The notes under the pieces were generated by a model. The model worked only from the letters and a program-made list of their open reading frames with translations, ran no database searches and was not told where the DNA came from. 44,031 bases of DNA from Saccoglossus kowalevskii (taxonomy: Eukaryota; Hemichordata; Enteropneusta; Harrimaniidae): NCBI RefSeq assembly GCF_000003605.2, contig NW_003149767.1:513155-557185 (forward strand), read 5' to 3'. The position numbers and the translations under genes were made by a program. This document shows, piece by piece, positions 38,180-44,031 of this stretch. How positions within the stretch are numbered: the first letter of the stretch is position 1; every line of letters begins with the position of its first letter.

Positions 38180-39169
38180 ATGGGTTCGGTGTTTCTAGAC
38201 GACAATATTGGGCTGAAGACAATCAATGGAAATTCAATCAATGACCACTACTATGGGTATGATAGTTACAATTCTTCAATGATATGGCAACTCGGTCAAC
38301 AGTCGCAAGGCATCATCGGGCTAACTATTACGAGCTTCGGCATACCGATCAACGTCGCTTTCATGATCGTTGTTGGACGCGTCAAGTCAATGCGAACGGT
38401 TACCAACGCTTATCTTGTGAACTTGGCCGTCGCTGATCTCCTCCACCTGATAACCCACTGGTCTGCCTGGCTGTGTTCCCTTTTAGACGACAGTGCGTGC
38501 CCTCTAAAATTGGACAAAACCGGGATGTGTATGATGATGATTATATCGAAAGTTATGCAATACGTCTCTATGTTAACCGTTACAGTATTGAGCTTAGATC
38601 GTTATTTAGCAGTATGCAGACCCGTTACTTACAAGCAAGGTTTCCTACATAAACCACGCGTGGTACTGCATATAATCACGATCATTTGGATTTTGAGTAT
38701 GCTGTTGACTCTTGAAATAGCCTTACCATGTCTCGGCTATGAGAGGGTATTCTTCTTATACATACTGGCTGGGCCTATGATCTTTCTGGTTGTACTATTT
38801 GCGTCTATGATCACAGTCTTTGTGATGTATTCCTTAATCGTTCGAGCGGTGCGGAATGCAGCCAAGCGTACGGACAATTCGTCACACGCCTTGAAGAGTC
38901 GAGAGAAGCAAATCGTGAGGCTGTGCATGGCGATGACTGCAGTGTATTTCCTCTGCGCTGTGCCTTTCTTACTGCAAATACTCGAGGTGGTAGTGAATCC
39001 ATGGCAACAAAGTGGCATTTGGTTATCGGACGAATCAGTTGTGGTCCTTTCAAACGTTGCTACATACTCTTTGGAATTTAACTCCTGCATCAATCCAATT
39101 ATCTACAACGCGCTGAGTGCCAAGTACAGGCAAGCATTTGCAACAACATTTTGTTCTTGTCAACATTGA
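38180..39169 (+). CDS. Class A (rhodopsin-like) G-protein-coupled receptor, neuropeptide-receptor-like
   Basis: A 329-residue seven-transmembrane receptor in one exon, expected at the plasma membrane and coupling an extracellular ligand to a G protein. Seen: N-glycosylation sequon at N31; TM1 about 43-66 with N58; TM2 about 77-99 containing NLAVADL (D86); TM3 about 113-138 ending in DRY (140-142); TM4 about 160-180 with W170; TM5 about 190-220; short basic third loop (222-248); TM6 about 245-270; TM7 with NPIIY (305-309); and a very short tail with C325 and C327 as possible palmitoylation sites. C117 and C184 are candidates for the TM3-loop 2 disulfide. The start is the ATG at 38180 (A at -3, G at +4); the frame is closed upstream by a stop at 38120-38122. 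Odd: the TM6 CWxP position reads CAVP (259-262), and TM1 has IN where GN is usual. The TM7 end is reminiscent of TRH/ghrelin-type peptide receptors, but the ligand is unknown. Family call firm; subfamily uncertain. Confidence 0.95.
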   Translation: MGSVFLDDNIGLKTINGNSINDHYYGYDSYNSSMIWQLGQQSQGIIGLTITSFGIPINVAFMIVVGRVKSMRTVTNAYLVNLAVADLLHLITHWSAWLCSLLDDSACPLKLDKTGMCMMMIISKVMQYVSMLTVTVLSLDRYLAVCRPVTYKQGFLHKPRVVLHIITIIWILSMLLTLEIALPCLGYERVFFLYILAGPMIFLVVLFASMITVFVMYSLIVRAVRNAAKRTDNSSHALKSREKQIVRLCMAMTAVYFLCAVPFLLQILEVVVNPWQQSGIWLSDESVVVLSNVATYSLEFNSCINPIIYNALSAKYRQAFATTFCSCQH

Positions 39170-42100
39170 GTGGCACAACTTGCGCACTGATGTGTTAACA
39201 GTGCATTTATATATATATATATATTTGGATGAACGTAAAATGTATACCATTTATTTCACTGTTTTTGACTAGATGTGTTTGAAGCTGCAAGTCGCACAAC
39301 AATCACATGTGAATTGACTTAAACATTAATAATTGTCCAAATGTGTTTCATGACCCGCGAACAGTTTCGATAACATTCAATCGTATGTTAATATTTATTG
39401 TTATTATTAATATTGTTGACATTGTCATTTTGGGTAACGTTGTTAAATCACGACGGCACTGAGCTGCGCGGTAGAAATGTGATGCCTGTATCAGTTAACA
39501 CAGTGTTAAATTTAGCTGGTCAAATCTTGTTATATTGTGAACAACTGGTGATTATACATGAATATTTAAACACGTATTAGTAAGTCTACATTGTGGCGCT
39601 CGCAACAATTGATACATCCCAACGGTATGTTATTTGCGAAGTGGTGATTTAAGCTGAGATAAAATGATGTGAATGATTTCACTGATTCGATGGATAATGG
39701 ATAAGTTGTATTTGCTAAGAATCCGGTTCACTACATTATACATATTACATTCATAGACAAAAAAAAGGCACTTTAACCAATCTTTGATGAAAGGATTATT
39801 TATTATTATTACAGTAATTTCACTCTTACGGTAATGGAAAGTGTATTTTATTTTATTGAAACACATTATACAATGTTTGATGAGTGAATGTGTACCAGTC
39901 GCTGTTAACACCGGGAATTACGCCTATATATTAAAATGCCGTGGATTTATATAATACCAAATATATAGAGACAGTACACCATTTCAATGACACGCTTGTG
40001 TGCGTCATTATTAATTAATCCAAAACTGAACATTGTTGTATTTTACAAAAAAAAAACTAACACTGCAGGGGTACTGTCACATGGTGAGCAGCGTGCCTCC
40101 ATATGAAGCTGATCCGATTAAGTACAGTTCATATTTCAACTCTTTATCAGCTCAGTATAAAATTATTCACCACAAAAACTAATGAGTTATTCGACCTTGC
40201 CACACACACGTGCTGTCTTATTGTACGTTCGACGCATTGACTGCTTGCATGCTGCGTACCGCAGCACTATTTTGTACGCAGGGCATTTCAACAACAGGAT
40301 AGTTGAATGTATGAATACATTTCGTATTATGTCTTCCTCGGGTAAAACTTACAAAACATACCAGGATGATGGGCAATTGTTGTAATTGGTTGTGTTGTCT
40401 CGTTAATAACGCTATGTAACCACAAACGAGGGTTTATGCAGTTTTACTTTGCCTAGAACTTGGCACTTGATTATTACACTCTTATAAAGAATGATATCGT
40501 AAGAAATGCAAAAAGAAATGGCACTCTATACTCAAATATAACACGGATTTATGATGAATCTATAACAAGAACACCCATTCATTTTATAGGTTGTCGACTA
40601 ACCATACGTTGCTTTCCTAAATGTACATATCTTGCCTGGTGACATGATTGGAGAATTTCGCATGACTCAACTTCTCCCGGGGAAAATGCTATCGCCGTCA
40701 TGAGTAGTCAATATGTGTATTCAATATTGGTTTACAGGCTAAAGAAATAACATCGAATATATACAGCAGAGTAAACACTTTGTTACTCAAAGTAAAAATG
40801 TACTGTATACGTGACTCGAACCGACAAACATATGACATAACTCGCTTAGCTCCACATCACGACGCGTTTTCAATTCCACCTGGAGTCCCTATTACAGGAT
40901 GCTTATTACCCGAGCTTATCACGGACGGAGACGATGCAAGCTTAGCTCGGGCAAAGCCCTTCCGTTATAGCAGATAATGACACTTCATGAAAGTATCGCA
41001 AATAACACAAACGCAAATAATTGCAAACTCACAGTAACTGCTATCATATGAAGTAAAGCTATCAGTTATTACAGTTAATTTGTTATTACAGATATTGATT
41101 TACTTGATGTTAGAATGTTCGTTAAATCCTATAATTGAGAGTGGTAGGCCGGATGAAAAGTGTCAAATCCCATAGAGCTCCGAAGTAAATTTATGATTTG
41201 CTTTGTCTGGTAACTGTAATGCTTTGAAGTTTTTCTCTTTGTATTTATTCAACATATATTTGAATTTTCCCCTTGACAGAATCTAATATGTTCTCGATGA
41301 ATGAACAAAGGCATGTTTTTCTTCCGGCAGCGAATCATCTCAACACAGATGCACATGTGATGCACCGCTGCTATGATATACATCAATCATCAAGGAATTA
41401 CCAGTTAATTCACACAAATATAAAGATATTATGTGTGTCTGTGTTTTTTTCTATTTACGTGATGAGTAACTATTTAGTTTTTAGTAAAATGCAACGAGCG
41501 GTTCGTACTTTGGCCTTTCTCTATTTTTGGTTATTATTTTAAATCAGCCAAGGCTGATTTGAATATCAATGATCAAATTGATATTAACATATGAATAAAG
41601 ACGCAGCTACGTACACAGAAGAGTTGTATCTATGTGTCTCGGAGCTGCTCGGACAACTCTAAATTCTATGTAGAATAACTACTATCCACAATCTACGAAT
41701 CGAATGACATTGTAAGAGTAGCGAACATAACAATAATATACGTTTTCCAAACCCAAGCTAACAAGACAGACAAAGAGAACAATATATCTAATACAGTCTG
41801 ACGTGTTGTCATGACAACCACAAATTAGTGCAACTCACAGTGAATATGTTATATAAGCTTGAATTGAAACGCTACACAAAATGAAAAATAAATGTTATTT
41901 CATCTTTTTTTATATTTGATATATCAGGTTACCTTACTCAGTTCGAAAAAAAATCAATCACTATAATACAGTCTGTTTTGTCTGTTTACTACTGTTTCCT
42001 ATGACAAGACTATATTTCAAAATTAGTTCTGTGGCATACAGTAAAAAATATATATTATTTTTACACAGGCTACTTTGTGGTGTCTGGAAGTATTATTCAT

Positions 42101-44031
42101 TCAAGGATATTTCTAGATCTTTTTTGATCTAGGAAACCGCTTCCAAAATAGCATTTCATCCGTATAGTTTTACAGTCTTTGCCGTACTGTTGTAGACAGA
42201 TTGTGACACAATATTGCTACTGCTGTATGCGCTAAAACATGCGCAAATGTCACACCAATCACGCGTGGATTTATAAATTAAAACGAGATTTTGATGCAAA
42301 AAAAAACGAACACAAAAAAATTGGAGCAAATAAAGGAACATAGGGGTCGGACAGATTAAACAACATTCAGTCTAATAAATACATGTATAAATACGATGAT
42401 TTACAATCAGATAGATGTTGCGCGTGGTTAGAATCTTTGTTGAATAGTACATTCAAACAATGTTAGATCGGTTTAGTGTAAATAAATTAGGGTAGCCGAT
42501 ATCCAGCGCCATAGATAAATGGGACAGTCTGATAGCTATGTTGGCTGGTCAAATCGTTGTTTCATTCTGTCTTGGTCAAAATATCAGAATGAACACTCTA
42601 GATAAGATATACAAAAAAAAACCCGCAATAGGACTATAAATCGTAGACACCCTGAAGACTTGGTTTCTTGTTTTGATTAATTGTTATTTTAAATTAAATC
42701 CATTAATAAACAAAAGTCGTGGAGAGTGCTTTTACGCAATTCAAATAACGTTGATTGTAATCTGTTTGTGTGAATATATGTAAATTATAATGATAATATT
42801 ACACACCCATGAATTATCGGATAATTTGCAAATCAGTGTAATACAAGGGAATGATCGTATGGCCATACTACGAAATTCGAAGGCAAAGTTAACGGAATTA
42901 AGAATGTGATATACCCGAATATAAAAAATAAAAAATATTTTATATTTAAGGCCAACATGCGCAAAATATTGTGAGTAAACCCTGAAAATGTATTACATTG
43001 TTAGTTTACACATAGATGGAATATGGAAACGATTATATATTGTAGTACATACATTCGTTATGCTCAGTAATTATCTCCCGTCCACAGCGAAATACCCGTA
43101 CTGTATATCTATACAACTACTGATCATGAATAACACCTACAGTGATTTGGCATATTCATGTCGGTCATGTACTAAAATGATACACAGTTGCACTGTACTT
43201 GGTAATTGTATCGAATCACTTCTACTTGAATTATTGAACACGTGTTGCAAATGGCTAAATAATTTGCCCTATTCAAAAGTATCATTAAACATGCATAGAC
43301 AATGAACCAGCAAATGGACACTTCCCTTGAGTTCGCATGCCAATGAAGATCGCGGTAATTCACTTAAGTAGCGCAAGACTACTGATTGGTTTTTCAAAAG
43401 CTTTCTTTTCTGAATTACTACAGCGATTACTTTTTAAACTATCTAAACGTAATTGGGATGTCGAAACAAATTGCTATATGTCTTCTACTCTACCCTATCC
43501 TAAGCTTTACAGTATTGAGTAAACCATTAGCAAAAATCATGTGAAGAAATGTATACCCCTTTACTACATGGAATGTATAATCCTAACTTTTATCAAAAAT
43601 TTGTGGGCTATAACCTAAAATAAGGCGATAAGGTGAAAAAACACAAAATCTTCCGAAAGGTTTTAATGACATATTTCTCATATATATGCAGAAGAAAAAA
43701 GATGTACGTTTTGTTATATTTAAAGATAAGTGTACTCACAATAAGTATATTTAAATCCCTTGTCATTCTAGACCTATTACGCTAGATTAAGTATTACATT
43801 TATTCACGGCCAATATTTTCACCGACTTCAACTTACAATAAATAACTATTTAAACAGCATTGCACATATTCAACAAGATTATTCACTTCTCCATACAATT
43901 TTCTATTCTCAACTTCTAATGAACTAGATAACTAAATTTTGGAATGTATTACCACAGTTTTTGGAATGTTTATCAAATCGGACTGTATTAAAAAGTCTGA
44001 AACAAAATAAATGTACACTTGTATAATCTTT
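39170..44031. other. Gene-free AT-rich stretch downstream of the receptor
   Basis: No second gene recognised. A (TA)n run lies at 39208-39224. No AATAAA was found close after the receptor stop. A short inverted pair CCCGAGCT/AGCTCGGG (40909-40916, 40944-40951) sits in a slightly GC-richer patch. Plus-strand frames 41273-41542 and 42988-43305 lack domains. Confidence 0.4.

Noticed and set aside
38737-39093. Minus-strand 118-codon frame
   Set aside because: Lies antisense inside the receptor coding sequence and has no domain; shadow of the real gene.

Overview
This window looks like gene-poor animal nuclear DNA. It is AT-rich by eye (not computed), full of microsatellites, degenerate tandem repeats and interspersed-repeat remnants, and broken by two 50-N assembly gaps (15699-15748 and 32830-32879). 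The only gene I can identify is a rhodopsin-class (class A) G-protein-coupled receptor on the plus strand (38180-39169). It is intronless across its coding region. The receptor and the style of repeats (GGAC tetranucleotide tails, palindromic GGC/GCC cores, 31-bp and 124-bp tandem units) fit a marine invertebrate metazoan. I cannot assign a phylum from the sequence alone.

Layout. 1-1219: unique AT-rich sequence, then a ~520-bp LTR-like element on the minus strand (697-1219). 1220-13.8 kb: long non-coding AT-rich stretch with short low-complexity runs and one ORF-dense, CpG-richer block (6536-7171). 13.9-17.4 kb: a broken coding-like segment (14003-14643), a three-unit 124-bp tandem array followed by a (GGAC)n tract and hairpin (14810-15318), an assembly gap, an unrecognised open frame running into that gap (15749-16099, minus), and a non-autonomous DNA transposon with terminal inverted repeats (16505-17351). 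17.4-29.1 kb: mostly featureless, with a long unrecognised open frame (20723-21188, minus), a pure (ATT)n microsatellite (23454-23536) and a degenerate motif array (25986-26375). 29.1-31.4 kb: clustered old repeats around a pure (TTTA)n array of about 44 units. 32.67-32.97 kb: a 31-bp minisatellite split by the second gap. 33975-34481: a second copy of the LTR-like element in opposite orientation. 34.5-38.2 kb: AT-rich upstream region of the receptor. 38180-39169: the receptor. 39.2-44.0 kb: no recognisable gene.

There is no operon-like or pathway-like organisation. The most interesting structure is the pair of LTR-like copies. Each carries three clustered heat-shock-element-like pentamer arrays upstream of a TATA-like region, a layout suggesting a stress-responsive retroelement promoter. 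I did not find a convincing previously undescribed multi-gene system. Most other open frames in the window are compatible with chance.
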